This document shows positions 33,763 to 42,170 of a DNA stretch of 64,000 nucleotides, piece after piece. The translations under genes were made by a program, and so were the position numbers. Below the pieces are notes generated by a model. It was not told the DNA's origin, ran no database searches, and saw only the letters and a list, made by a program, of their open reading frames with translations. The stretch comes from Crenobacter intestini (GTDB lineage: Bacteria > Pseudomonadota > Gammaproteobacteria > Burkholderiales > Chromobacteriaceae): NCBI RefSeq assembly GCF_004919095.1, contig NZ_STGJ01000003.1, forward strand, positions 204,190 to 268,189, given 5' to 3'. Position 1 is the stretch's first letter, and each line of letters starts with the position of its first letter.

Positions 33763-33800
33763 ATGTTCGTTTTGGCGGGGAAGAAGGCCGGAACGAACAT
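33763..33800. repeat. Inverted repeat after the binding-protein gene
   Basis: ATGTTCGTT (33763-33771) and AACGAACAT (33792-33800) are perfectly complementary with 20 bases between. The 11-mer TGTTCGTTTTG recurs as a direct repeat at 34015-34025. The repeat is either part of a composite terminator or a binding site. Confidence 0.5.
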
Positions 33801-33808
33801 CGAAGAGG

Positions 33809-33834
33809 GGGTCGGCACTGCCGGCCCTTTTTTT
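33809..33834 (+). terminator. Rho-independent terminator
   Basis: GGGTCGGC (33809-33816) pairs with GCCGGCCC (33820-33827), one T-G wobble, loop ACT, then seven T. It ends the solute-binding lipoprotein transcript. Confidence 0.85.
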
Positions 33835-34120
33835 GCGCGGGCGGCGGGCAAAAAAAATGCGCGGGATTTATCGGCCCGCGCCAAGTCTACAAAGGAGAAA
33901 TAGAGGAGAAACTATCAAGAAACATTGCTGCGTCTCAACGAAATCGGATTATCCGGATCGGACACTCGCTTGTCAACGGTGATTTTTTCGGAAAGCGTCA
34001 AAAATTGTCATGTTTGTTCGTTTTGTGTTTCAGGTGTTTGAAAGCGAACGGCTGGCGGCCGTGTGCAGCCCGCGCGAACTATGACAAAATATCCTCTTTA
34101 CATTGCCGTTTGACGACACG

Positions 34121-35221
34121 ATGCCAGCCTTCGCCCCAGAGTTGCCCGACCCGCGCCAGAAACCGCAGGCGCTCGAATCCAACCGGCTGATCCATACCGC
34201 CGAGTCCGTGCTCAGGGCGGCCAGCGCGGACGATGCCGCGCTGTGGCGGGAGGACCTGTGCGCGCAGATCGGTGCGCTGGCCGAACGCGCCGACATGCTG
34301 ATGCTGTCGGTCGCGCTGGCGATGGCGCCGTCGCAGGCGGTGTACCGAACGCTGTGGCAGGCGCTGTGCGAGGTGACTTCGCGCGCGCCGGGCCGCCATG
34401 TCCTCGTGTTCGCGCTGCCGGTGGTGCTGGTCGCGGGCGCTGGTGGTAAGGCCGCCTTGCCCGCCGCGCTGGCCGACGAGGCGGGGCTGAACGCCTTGCT
34501 GCGCGAGCACGGCGTGTTCACGCCGGGCGCCGAGGCCTTCGTGTCGGGCGCGCTGGTGCATCCGGATGACTTGAGCGCGCTGTCCGCGCCGGTGCTCTAC
34601 AAGACCGCGCGCGAGGCGGCGACCGCGCTGTCCGTGTTGCCCGGGCTTGCCGGGCGCGGCATCGAAATCGACCGCGACGGCGTGTTCCTGCGCTACCTCG
34701 TCGGCGCGACCGTGCAGGAAGAAGGGCGCCCGGCGCCGGTGCGCCTGGGCGGCGAGGTCAGTAGCTGGGGCCTGCCGATGATGAAGTTCCTCGGCGGCCA
34801 GTTGAAGGCCGAAGGGGTGACCCTGTTCCCGATCGCCCGCCCGCCGCTGCCGGTACTGCCGGCGATGGTAGAAGGCGGCAAGGTGCGCCAGTCGGTCGCG
34901 TTACAGGTGTTCGCCAGCAGCCAGATCCGCCGGCTGCGCGACGCGCAGGCGCGCCCCGTCGCGGTGCTCGCCGCGCACGAAGGCGGCGAAATCAGGCTGA
35001 CCATCGCCAGCGAAGGCGGCGAGGGCGCGCACGAGGGCTTCGTGTGGTCGCTCTCCCCGCTGGACGGGGTGGCCGAGGTCGAGCGCATGGCGTGCGAGCT
35101 GCTGGCCGAGTGCCAGGTCGACGATGTGCGGGTGGTGCCTGCCGTGCAGCCCGCGACGCTGGGCGATGGCCGCGCGTTTCTCGCGCCGGCCGACGTGACG
35201 CCGGCGGCGCGGCTGCACTGA
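34121..35221 (+). CDS. Conserved-looking hypothetical protein upstream of glyA
   Basis: I do not recognise this 366-aa protein (from ATG 34121; a TTG at 34103 is possible). It lacks a signal peptide and membrane helices. The first third is helical (ESVLRAASADDAALWREDL, ALAERADMLMLSVAL). The middle has a hydrophobic VLVFALPVVLVAG stretch and a glycine-rich GGAGGKAALPAALAD-type linker. The second half is beta-rich (GRGIEIDRDGVFLRYLVGA, GEVSSWGLPMMKFLGGQL). Codon use matches the neighbours, so it is a genuine resident gene. It is 83 bp before glyA with no terminator between. Confidence 0.72.
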   Translation: MPAFAPELPDPRQKPQALESNRLIHTAESVLRAASADDAALWREDLCAQIGALAERADMLMLSVALAMAPSQAVYRTLWQALCEVTSRAPGRHVLVFALPVVLVAGAGGKAALPAALADEAGLNALLREHGVFTPGAEAFVSGALVHPDDLSALSAPVLYKTAREAATALSVLPGLAGRGIEIDRDGVFLRYLVGATVQEEGRPAPVRLGGEVSSWGLPMMKFLGGQLKAEGVTLFPIARPPLPVLPAMVEGGKVRQSVALQVFASSQIRRLRDAQARPVAVLAAHEGGEIRLTIASEGGEGAHEGFVWSLSPLDGVAEVERMACELLAECQVDDVRVVPAVQPATLGDGRAFLAPADVTPAARLH

Positions 35222-35304
35222 ACGCACTGCCGCTTGCCATGCGCATGGCGCAAATGATGTAGAATCCGTGCATTCCGCACACCCCCAACTGGAAAGAGTC
35301 GAAG

Positions 35305-36558
35305 ATGTTTGCTGCTGACGAGACGATTGCCAAGTTCGACCCCGAACTGGACGCTGCGATCAAGGCCGAGTGCCAGCGCCAGGAAGACCATATCGAGCTG
35401 ATCGCTTCCGAAAACTACGTGAGCCACGCGGTGATGGAAGCGCAGGGTTCCCAGCTGACCAACAAGTACGCCGAAGGCTACCCGGGCAAGCGCTTTTACG
35501 GTGGTTGCGAGCATGTCGACGTCGTCGAGCAACTGGCGATCGACCGCATCAAGCAGCTGTTTGGCGCCGAGTACGCCAACGTGCAGCCGCATTCGGGCAG
35601 CCAGGCCAACCAGGCCGTCTACTTCTCCATCCTCAAGCCAGGTGACACCGTGATGGGGATGAACCTCGGCCACGGCGGCCACCTGACCCACGGCAGCCCG
35701 GCCAACCTGTCCGGCAAGATGTTCAACATCGTCGCGTACGGCCTCAACGAGAACGAAGAGATCGACTACGACGACATGGAACGCGTGGCGATGGAGAAGC
35801 GTCCGAAGCTGATCATCGGCGGCGCCTCCGCCTTCGCGCTGCGCTTCGACTTCGAGCGCATGGGGCAGATCGCCAAGAAGTGCGGCGCCTACTTCATGGT
35901 CGACATGGCGCACTACGCGGGCCTGATCGCCGCCGGCGTCTACCCGAACCCGGTGCCGCACGCCGACTTCGTGACCTCGACCACCCACAAGACGCTGCGC
36001 GGCCCGCGCGGCGGCATCATCCTGGCCCGTGCCGAGTACGAGAAGTCGCTCAACTCCTCGGTGTTCCCGACCCTGCAGGGCGGCCCGCTGATGCACGTGA
36101 TCGCCGCCAAGGCCGTCGCGTTCAAGGAAGCGCTCGAGCCGGAATTCAAGGACTACCAGCAGCAGGTGCTGAAGAACGCCCAGGCGATGGCCAAGCGCCT
36201 GTCCGAGCGCGGCCTGCGCATCGTCTCCGGCCGCACCGAGAGCCATGTGTTCCTGGTCGACCTGCGCGGCAAGGGCCTGACCGGCAAGGCGGCCGACGCC
36301 GCGCTGGGTAAGGCGCACATCACCGTCAACAAGAACTCGATCCCGAACGACCCGGAGAGCCCGTTCATCACCTCCGGCATCCGTATCGGTTCGCCGGCGA
36401 TCACCACCCGCGGCTTCAAGGAAGCCGAGGCGGTGCTGGTGGCCGACATGATCGCCGACGTGCTGGACGCGCCGGAAGACGCGGCCGTGCTCGCCCGCGT
36501 GGCCGCCGAGGCGACCGCGCTGTGCCACCGCTTCCCGGTCTACGTGAAGCAGGGCTGA
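35305..36558 (+). CDS. glyA: Serine hydroxymethyltransferase
   Basis: PLP enzyme of one-carbon metabolism that interconverts serine plus tetrahydrofolate with glycine plus methylene-THF. It is 417 aa with the PLP-binding lysine in [13 protein letters not shown]. Other fixed blocks are [42 protein letters not shown] and [15 protein letters not shown]. It ends in the usual YVKQG. ATG 35305 has GGAAAGAGTCGAAG upstream, and a TAGAAT -10-like element is near 35260. A two-way terminator follows. Confidence 0.97.
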   Translation: MFAADETIAKFDPELDAAIKAECQRQEDHIELIASENYVSHAVMEAQGSQLTNKYAEGYPGKRFYGGCEHVDVVEQLAIDRIKQLFGAEYANVQPHSGSQANQAVYFSILKPGDTVMGMNLGHGGHLTHGSPANLSGKMFNIVAYGLNENEEIDYDDMERVAMEKRPKLIIGGASAFALRFDFERMGQIAKKCGAYFMVDMAHYAGLIAAGVYPNPVPHADFVTSTTHKTLRGPRGGIILARAEYEKSLNSSVFPTLQGGPLMHVIAAKAVAFKEALEPEFKDYQQQVLKNAQAMAKRLSERGLRIVSGRTESHVFLVDLRGKGLTGKAADAALGKAHITVNKNSIPNDPESPFITSGIRIGSPAITTRGFKEAEAVLVADMIADVLDAPEDAAVLARVAAEATALCHRFPVYVKQG

Positions 36559-36577
36559 GTCCAGCCGCTGCATCCGT

Positions 36578-36609
36578 AAAAAACGCCACGGCTTGCCGTG
36601 GCGTTTTTT
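36578..36609. terminator. Bidirectional terminator of glyA and the leftward operon
   Basis: AAAAAACGCCACGGC (36578-36592) pairs perfectly with GCCGTGGCGTTTTTT (36595-36609): an A run on one side, a T run on the other, so it works for both glyA and the convergent dosC-like gene. Confidence 0.92.
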
Positions 36610-36628
36610 CTTTGCGGCGTCGCCGCGC

Positions 36629-38017
36629 TCAGGCCATCGCGCCGGCGTCGACGACGCGGTTACGCCCGCCGCGCTTGGCGCGGTAGAGCGCGTCGTCGGC
36701 GCGGCCGATCAGGTACTGGTAGTCCGGATGGCCGTCGTGCAGCGCGACGCCGATGCTGACGCTCACCCGGATTTCCAGGCCGTTGGTCACGGTGAACGCC
36801 TGCGCCTCGAAGCGGCCGCGCAAGGTCTCGGCGATGCGCATCAGGTCATCGTGGCCCAGTTCGACGAGGACGACCAGGACCTCTTCGCCGCCGTAGCGGA
36901 ACACGAAGTCGCCGGCGCGCACGCAGGCCGTGATCAACTGGGCGGCCTGCTGCAGCACGCGGTCGCCGCCTTCGTGGCCGTGCGTGTCGTTGATGGCCTT
37001 GAAGTGGTCGAGGTCGATCAGCAGCACGCCGAACTGCTGCTGGCTGCGCTGGTGCAGCTGGATTTCCCGGCTGAGCACCGCCGGCAGGAAGCGGCGGTTG
37101 AGCAGCCGGGTCAGCGCGTCGCGCCCGTTCTCGACCTCGACGTGGCGGTCGAACAGCGTGCCCAGCAGGAAGTGGATCTCGTCCAGCGTTTCCTGCAGTT
37201 CGCGCGATCGCAGGCGGCGCTGGCCCGCGTCGGCGGCCTGCTGCAGGCGGGGCAGCACGATGCTGTCGACCCGTTCGAGTTGCGCTTCGATCTGCTCGAG
37301 CTCGTCCGAGCGCTCGAAGATCACCTCGGCCTTGTGGGAAAGCCACATGCCGAACTCGCTGCGGCCAAGCGAAGGCAGCGGGGCGCTGGCGTCGTGCAGG
37401 TGCAGCGAGAACAGCACGTTCTGGCTCCAGTCCAGCAGCGACGCGCGCTGCCGTTCGCGCTCGAGCGACAGGTTCTGCCCCAGTGCGTAGTGGCGGTACG
37501 CCTCCTCGGTGCGGGTCTGCCGTGCGGTGCTGCGCGTGTACGCGGCGTTCATCAGTTCCATCGCCAGGTCGATGGTCTCGCACACGTAGGCGTGCGCGCG
37601 GGTCAGCGCCTGGCGCGGCAGGTCCTGCGCGGCGAGCAGGCGGTACAGCTGCTGGCGCAACTGGCGCGCGCCGCGGGTCATCAGGTGGACCGGCAGGTGG
37701 ATCCTCGCGTGCACTTCGCCCACGTGGCGCTGGTGCGCGATCGCCGCGTCGATGTCCGCCTCGCCGTCGCAGCGGAACAGTTCGACCAGCCAGTGCTGCA
37801 TCGAGTGGCGCAGCCGGGTGTTGACCGTGTCGTGGTCGAGGAACTGGCGGCCCTCGTCGGTCGCGAGCATGTGCCGGTAGAAGTGGTCGGCGAGCGCCGC
37901 GCGGTGCGTCTCGGCCAGCGCGCGGATGAGCGCGCGCAAAGGCGGCGGGGTCTCCCCGATCAGGCGCAGCCATTCCTCTCGGGTGTAATGCGGGTTTGTA
38001 GGCACGTCCTGCTGCAT
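36629..38017 (-). CDS. dosC: Globin-coupled oxygen-sensing diguanylate cyclase (DosC-like)
   Basis: 462-aa cytosolic c-di-GMP synthase with a heme-globin sensor. The order matches E. coli DosC/DgcO: globin domain (residues 1-155) with the proximal histidine H103 in VGEVHARIHLP and distal-side FYRHM; a helical middle domain with FGMWLSHKAEVIF; and a GGDEF domain opening with DALTRLLNRRFLPAVL. The catalytic motif is YGGEEVLVV, and RAGD, five residues earlier, is the inhibitory RxxD site. Oxygen binding to heme should change cyclase activity. It is the last gene of a seven-gene operon that begins with a di-iron oxygen-binding protein. Confidence 0.92.
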   Translation of the reverse strand: MQQDVPTNPHYTREEWLRLIGETPPPLRALIRALAETHRAALADHFYRHMLATDEGRQFLDHDTVNTRLRHSMQHWLVELFRCDGEADIDAAIAHQRHVGEVHARIHLPVHLMTRGARQLRQQLYRLLAAQDLPRQALTRAHAYVCETIDLAMELMNAAYTRSTARQTRTEEAYRHYALGQNLSLERERQRASLLDWSQNVLFSLHLHDASAPLPSLGRSEFGMWLSHKAEVIFERSDELEQIEAQLERVDSIVLPRLQQAADAGQRRLRSRELQETLDEIHFLLGTLFDRHVEVENGRDALTRLLNRRFLPAVLSREIQLHQRSQQQFGVLLIDLDHFKAINDTHGHEGGDRVLQQAAQLITACVRAGDFVFRYGGEEVLVVLVELGHDDLMRIAETLRGRFEAQAFTVTNGLEIRVSVSIGVALHDGHPDYQYLIGRADDALYRAKRGGRNRVVDAGAMA

Positions 38018-38055
38018 GGGGCGCTTCCGTTGTCCTTGTCTGGTGGGGGAGCGGC

Positions 38056-38418
38056 TTACAGGATTTCGGCGACGCTCTTCGCCGCGCGGCGCGCGTCGAG
38101 GAAGATCAGGCCAAGCTTGGCCTCCTTGCGGGCGATCACGGTCAGCACCGCGTCACGGCCGGCGTGGCTCATCAGGATGTAGCCTTCCTGGCCCTTGATC
38201 ATCACCTGTTCGAGTTCGCCGCGCGCAAGTTCGCGCGCGGTGCGCTCGCCCAGCGACAGCATCGCCGCCGCCATCGCGCCGACGCGGTCTTCGTCGACGT
38301 CCTGCGGCAGCAGCGCGGCCATGGTCAAGCCGTCGGACGAGATGATCGCGGAGGCCTCGATGTCGGCGCTGGCGCCGTTGAGGTCGCTGAGGATCGATTT
38401 GAGCATTTGTTCGCGCAT
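38056..38418 (-). CDS. Roadblock/LC7-domain protein (MglB-like)
   Basis: 120-aa single-domain roadblock/LC7 protein. The family pattern is clear: LKSILSDLNGASADIEASAIISSDGLTMA at the N terminus, MAAAMLSLGERTARELARG in the central helix, and GYILMSHAGRDAVLTVIARKEAKLGLIFLDARR. Such proteins form dimers that act on small GTPases, as MglB acts on MglA as a GTPase-activating protein. A COG2229-type GTPase two genes upstream in the same operon is the natural partner. GTPase regulation is inference from family and context. Confidence 0.9.
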   Translation of the reverse strand: MREQMLKSILSDLNGASADIEASAIISSDGLTMAALLPQDVDEDRVGAMAAAMLSLGERTARELARGELEQVMIKGQEGYILMSHAGRDAVLTVIARKEAKLGLIFLDARRAAKSVAEIL

Positions 38419-38443
38419 GGGGGTTCTCCGTGAAAGCTTGAGG

Positions 38444-39079
38444 TCAGGCGTAGCGGCGGCACAGCGCCTCGATCAGGTCGACGAGGCGTGGCGAGGTCAG
38501 TCGGGGGGCGCCGCCGATCACCAGCATGAAGGGCTGCTCGCCGATCAAAAGCGGGTGAAAGCCCAGCTCGGCGTCGCCGCCGGGCGAAGTGAGCGCCCAG
38601 GCCTGGCTCGCCAGTTGCAGGTTGTTGTGCAGCAGGCGGCTGTGGCGGCGGGTCAGCGTGATCAGGTCGCCGCACAGCGCCGAGAGTTCTTCCGCGGTCT
38701 CGTGGGCAAAGCCCGCGTTCGCGTAGCAAAGGCCGTTGTCGTCGGCGAGCAGCGCGCGCCCGTTCGCCGAGAGCTGCGCGAGCCACGGCGGCAGCAGGGC
38801 TTCCAGCCTTGCTTCGACGGGAGTGGGTGGTCCCTCCAGTGCCTCGACGAATTCGAGCTTCTGCAGGCGGTAAAGCCGCTCGAGCAGCGTTTCCGGCGCC
38901 TCATCCGGGTACCAGGCGGCGAGCGTCGCGCCGTCCAGCGGCACGCGTGCGCCGTCGCGCAGGATATGCATCATCAGGTCGCGGCCGGGGTCGCGGTGCG
39001 GGGTGGTCGTCGCGTAGTACGCGCCGCCCGGCGTCGCCCGCGCGTAGTAGGGGCCGCACAGCTGGTAAGTCGTATTCAT
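38444..39079 (-). CDS. Unknown protein of the GTPase-roadblock operon
   Basis: 211-aa cytosolic protein that I do not recognise by name. The N-terminal half has RDLMMHILRDGARVPLDGATLAAWYP and LLERLYRLQKLEFVEAL, winged-helix-like in pattern. The C-terminal half (ALLADDNGLCYANAGFAHETAEELSALCGDL, AELGFHPLLIGEQPFMLVIGG) resembles a roadblock/LC7 fold with a degenerate core. It starts 1 bp after the GTPase stop, so it is probably translated with it and may be a GTPase effector or a second regulator. Confidence 0.75.
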   Translation of the reverse strand: MNTTYQLCGPYYARATPGGAYYATTTPHRDPGRDLMMHILRDGARVPLDGATLAAWYPDEAPETLLERLYRLQKLEFVEALEGPPTPVEARLEALLPPWLAQLSANGRALLADDNGLCYANAGFAHETAEELSALCGDLITLTRRHSRLLHNNLQLASQAWALTSPGGDAELGFHPLLIGEQPFMLVIGGAPRLTSPRLVDLIEALCRRYA

Positions 39080-39080
39080 C

Positions 39081-39623
39081 TCATCCCTCCAGGCCCGGGT
39101 CGATCGAGAACAGCAGCGCCATCAGGAGCTGGCGCACGTCGTCGCCATCGCGCGGGTCGATTTCGAGGATCGGCGGGCGCAGGCCGAACTTCTCCATCAG
39201 GTTCGCGTAGTCCTCGGCGCTCGGTTGCGCGGACAGGTCGGTCTTGGTCACGCCGATCACCAGCGGCGCGTCGTTCAGCAGCGCCTTGAACGCGGTCAGG
39301 AAAAACTGCAGGTCGGCGCTCGGGTTGGGGCGGGTATTGTCGACCAGCACGATCAGCCCGAGCGCGCCCTGGCTGACGATTTCCCACATGAAGTCGAAGC
39401 GCTCCTGGCCAGGGGTGCCGTACAGGTGCACGCGCACCCCGCCTTCCAGCGAAAGCCGGCCGTAGTCGAGGGCGACGGTGGTCTCGGCCTTGCGCGCGAG
39501 CGTCATGTCGCTCGCGCGCGCGTCGGTCTTGACCGGCGCGATCTCGCTGATGCTGCCGATCGCGGTGGTCTTGCCGGCGCCGACCGGGCCGGTAAAGATG
39601 ATCTTGTTGTCCTGTTGACGCAT
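39081..39623 (-). CDS. Small Ras-like GTPase (COG2229/MglA-like)
   Basis: 180-aa cytosolic GTPase. The P-loop is GPVGAGKTT near residue 12, the switch I region holds TTVALDYGRL, switch II is YGTPGQERFDFMWEI, and the base-recognition motif is TKTD. The pattern matches COG2229-type GTPases, which pair with roadblock proteins and control polarity or motility. ATG 39623 is chosen because homology begins there; the frame runs far upstream only as a shadow of two other genes. It is flanked by a pseudo-receiver gene (14 bp) and the unknown gene (1 bp). Confidence 0.92.
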   Translation of the reverse strand: MRQQDNKIIFTGPVGAGKTTAIGSISEIAPVKTDARASDMTLARKAETTVALDYGRLSLEGGVRVHLYGTPGQERFDFMWEIVSQGALGLIVLVDNTRPNPSADLQFFLTAFKALLNDAPLVIGVTKTDLSAQPSAEDYANLMEKFGLRPPILEIDPRDGDDVRQLLMALLFSIDPGLEG

Positions 39624-39637
39624 CGGTCTTCCTGATT

Positions 39638-40762
39638 CTATTGGCCGCGCAGGCGCGCGAGCAGGCGGGAGAGCAGGCCGCGCGGCGCCGCGGCTGCCGG
39701 CGCAGGTGCGACTTGCGCGGCCGCCGTGGCCGTCTGCGGCGAGGCGCGGCGGGTGTCGATCAGGCCGATCGCGTGGCAGGCCGCGATGAAGTTGCACAGG
39801 TCGGCGACTTCGACGCCCAGCATGCGCAGTGCCATGCGCGGACTGGCCGGCGTGCGCGTCCAGAACGCGGCCATCCGCATCGCGTCCGGCAAGGGCGCGA
39901 GCCGGGTCAGGTTCGGCCAGTGGCGCAGGCGGATCAGGCTGTCGGCGCCGACGCCTTCCGGCATGCGGCCACGCGCGCTCTTGAGCGCGAGCTGCCACAG
40001 CACCGACTGGGCGGTGGGCGCGTCGACCGGCGGGTGTTCGTGCGCACCCTGCAGCGCGCGCAGCTTGATCGCCGGCGTGGGGGCTGCGCACAGGCGCGCC
40101 AGCGTGTCCGGCGCCACGCAGCATACGCAGCGCTCTTCGGCGGGATAGAGGCGGAGCACTTCCTGCGCGTCGACGAAGACGGCGGCGGCCCGCCTTTGCC
40201 GGTACAGCGAGGTGAGCACCCCGTACAGCCCCGCGGTCGGGTCGAAGGATTCGACCCTGTCCGGCCATTCCCTGGCCGGTCTCACCTGTTGCGCGCGTTC
40301 GATCGCGCTGCGGGTGAGGCCGGCGTCGCTGGCCGCCGGCGCTTGGGGGGCGGGCCTGGTGGCGGGCGGCGGTACGGGCGGCAGCACCGCCGCCGGCTCG
40401 GCTGCGCGGGGCGGCATGGCCGGTACGGCCGGCTTGGTGAGCAGTTGCTGCAGCGCGGGGAACAGCGTCTCGACGCGGATGGGCTTGGCGAGCAAAGGCG
40501 CCGGCGCGTCCGGCTGGGGGTACGCGCTGACCACGAGCGCGGGCAGCGCCGGGTGTGCGCCGCGCAATTCGTCCCACACCTGCCAGCCTTGCGGGTTGTC
40601 GACGTCGACGATGGCGAGTGCAGGGGTGTCGCCGGCAGCTTCGGCCAGCTGGTAGCGGATGGCCTGGTGCATCCTGAAGGCCATGCGCAGCACGGCGAGC
40701 TTGCGCTCGTCCATGCCCAGCGGCAGGACCGTGACAGCTTGGGTCTGGGGTGGGGTCATCAT
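39638..40762 (-). CDS. Pseudo-receiver-domain regulatory protein
   Basis: 374-aa cytosolic protein. Residues 10-110 read like a response-regulator receiver: LAIVDVDNPQGWQVW in the phospho-acceptor position, ALVVSAY at the switch Ser/Thr, and LLAKPIRVETL with the conserved Lys-Pro. The N-terminal acidic pair that binds Mg2+ is not evident (TVLPLGMDERK), so phosphorylation is doubtful. A Pro/Ala-rich linker (130-175) leads to a domain with two adjacent cysteines (ERCVCCVAPD), followed by a possible winged-helix region. I recognise no family for the C terminus. It is 3 bp after the TPR gene. Confidence 0.75.
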   Translation of the reverse strand: MMTPPQTQAVTVLPLGMDERKLAVLRMAFRMHQAIRYQLAEAAGDTPALAIVDVDNPQGWQVWDELRGAHPALPALVVSAYPQPDAPAPLLAKPIRVETLFPALQQLLTKPAVPAMPPRAAEPAAVLPPVPPPATRPAPQAPAASDAGLTRSAIERAQQVRPAREWPDRVESFDPTAGLYGVLTSLYRQRRAAAVFVDAQEVLRLYPAEERCVCCVAPDTLARLCAAPTPAIKLRALQGAHEHPPVDAPTAQSVLWQLALKSARGRMPEGVGADSLIRLRHWPNLTRLAPLPDAMRMAAFWTRTPASPRMALRMLGVEVADLCNFIAACHAIGLIDTRRASPQTATAAAQVAPAPAAAAPRGLLSRLLARLRGQ

Positions 40763-40765
40763 GTC

Positions 40766-42169
40766 TCAGGCCACCTCGTCCATGGGGTGCAGGCGCCTTG
40801 CGCAGGCGCCAAGCAAGGCCTTTGCTTCCGCGGGGGCGCCGACAGCCTGCCCCGCCAGCGCGTGCTGCAGGGCAGCGAGCCGTGAAGGCTCGCCCATCCG
40901 TTCGTAGAGTTCTAACAGCGGCGGGTAGAGCGCGAGCTCGTGCGGGGTGCGTAGGATTGCGGCTTCGAGCAGCGCGAGCGCCTCGTCGAGCTGGCCGAAG
41001 CTCAGGTAACTGTCCGCTTCGGCGAGCAGGTCCTGGCTTTGCGCGCTGGCGGCATTGTCCGGCGTGTCGCGGCTGACCAGCCACCTGTCTGCCTTGGCGG
41101 CAGGGCGCTGCGCGCAAAAACCGTAACGGCGGCCGATCGCCTCGAGCTCGGCCCGTCCCCGGGCCTCGGCGAGCGCGGCGAACGCCGGGTGGTGGCCCAG
41201 CGCGAGGCCGTAGTGCAGCAGCTTGTCGCGCAGGGCCGCGCCGTTGTCGCCGAGCGCGGCAAAGAACTGCCACAGGGTGCGGGCGTAGGCGTCGACATTG
41301 CGCTGCAGGTAGTGCGCCTGCATCAGGTCGATCAGCAAGGACGGCTTGTCCGGTTGCGCCCGCAGCGCTTCGCGCAGCGCGGGCAGGGCGTTTTCGGCGT
41401 CCTCGGCCGCGAGGAACAGGCGGATGCGGCGCGTTGCCGGCATGAACAGGCGCACCACGCGCGTCTCGTCGGCGCTGAGCGCGCCAAGGCTGGCGTCGTT
41501 CGCGGCGATCAGCCGTGCCGACTCGCCCTGCGGCAACGGGACGGCGCTCGCGTGCGTCGCCGCCTGGCGCGCCGGCGCCCCGGTTATTGCCTGCGCGGGC
41601 GGCAGGGCGGGCGTGGCCGGTGCGAAGGCGGCGGGGCCCAGCCCCAGCCGCTCGTCGGCGAGCACGTGCAGCCCGAGGTGGTTGCGCGACAGCCTGAGCC
41701 CGCTGCGGATCGCGGCTTCCAGTTCGGCCTTGTCCAGCTGCCTTCTTTGCAGGATGTCGCAGTACTCGTCCGGCAGGCGCAGTTCCAGGTAGAGCCGGCA
41801 GAGCGTGGCGAGCGTTTCCTCGTCGCCGCCTGCCTCGCCGATATGGGCGCGCAGCACTTCGGCCGCCCGTTCGAGGTAGCCGAAGGACATGTAGATCTGC
41901 GCCTCGGTCTTCGGGTCGACCGCGTCGACGTCGATCGCCGTGGCGTCGCTCCCCTCGAGTGCTGTCGCGTCCGTTTCCCCCGGCTCTGCGAGGGGCGCGG
42001 GCATAGGCATCATGGCGGCGGCGTGCGTTGTCGCGGCGCTTTCAGCGCGGCTGGCCGTGGCCTGCGGCAGTGAAAGCGGCCGGCGGGCCAGCCGTCGCCG
42101 GTACAGGTACCAGGCCAGCACGAGGCAGGGCAGCAGCGCGAGTGGCGCCAGTTCGAGCGGGGAGGCCAT
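40766..42169 (-). CDS. Membrane-anchored TPR protein, FimV-like
   Basis: 467-aa protein with one N-terminal membrane helix (ELAPLALLPCLVLAWYLYRRR), a low-complexity linker and helical repeats. The block DPKTEAQIYMSFGYLERAAEVLRAHI, then a second with ADSYLSFGQLDEALALLEAAI, is like the cytoplasmic part of FimV, the polar hub that activates c-di-GMP/cAMP signalling for type IV pili. No LysM domain is present, so it is not FimV itself. The cytoplasmic TPR region probably scaffolds the GTPase/roadblock proteins at the membrane or pole (inference). It is 1 bp after the di-iron protein gene. Confidence 0.8.
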   Translation of the reverse strand: MASPLELAPLALLPCLVLAWYLYRRRLARRPLSLPQATASRAESAATTHAAAMMPMPAPLAEPGETDATALEGSDATAIDVDAVDPKTEAQIYMSFGYLERAAEVLRAHIGEAGGDEETLATLCRLYLELRLPDEYCDILQRRQLDKAELEAAIRSGLRLSRNHLGLHVLADERLGLGPAAFAPATPALPPAQAITGAPARQAATHASAVPLPQGESARLIAANDASLGALSADETRVVRLFMPATRRIRLFLAAEDAENALPALREALRAQPDKPSLLIDLMQAHYLQRNVDAYARTLWQFFAALGDNGAALRDKLLHYGLALGHHPAFAALAEARGRAELEAIGRRYGFCAQRPAAKADRWLVSRDTPDNAASAQSQDLLAEADSYLSFGQLDEALALLEAAILRTPHELALYPPLLELYERMGEPSRLAALQHALAGQAVGAPAEAKALLGACARRLHPMDEVA

Positions 42170-42170
42170 C

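Larger units (their letters stand above)
33733..34120. other. AT-rich intergenic region
   Basis: About 388 bp with an inverted repeat, a strong terminator and then about 200 bp of AT-rich DNA that contains runs of purine-rich ribosome-site-like sequence (AAAGGAGAAATAGAGGAG, around 33892) without a start codon at the right distance. No convincing promoter pair or gene was found. An open frame across it (about 33753-34190) has no family resemblance. Confidence 0.45.

Noticed and set aside
33753..34190. 145-codon frame in the AT-rich intergenic region
   Set aside because: It crosses a terminator and an inverted repeat and overlaps the next gene start; the composition is not protein-like.
36593..38182. 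Long plus-strand frame antisense to the DosC-like gene
   Set aside because: It has repetitive Arg/Gln/Val/Ala composition and no domain; the opposite strand encodes a clear globin-GGDEF protein.
39624..41273. Upstream extension of the GTPase frame
   Set aside because: The P-loop GTPase begins at ATG 39623; the upstream part is Arg/Ala/Gly-rich shadow of the pseudo-receiver and TPR genes.
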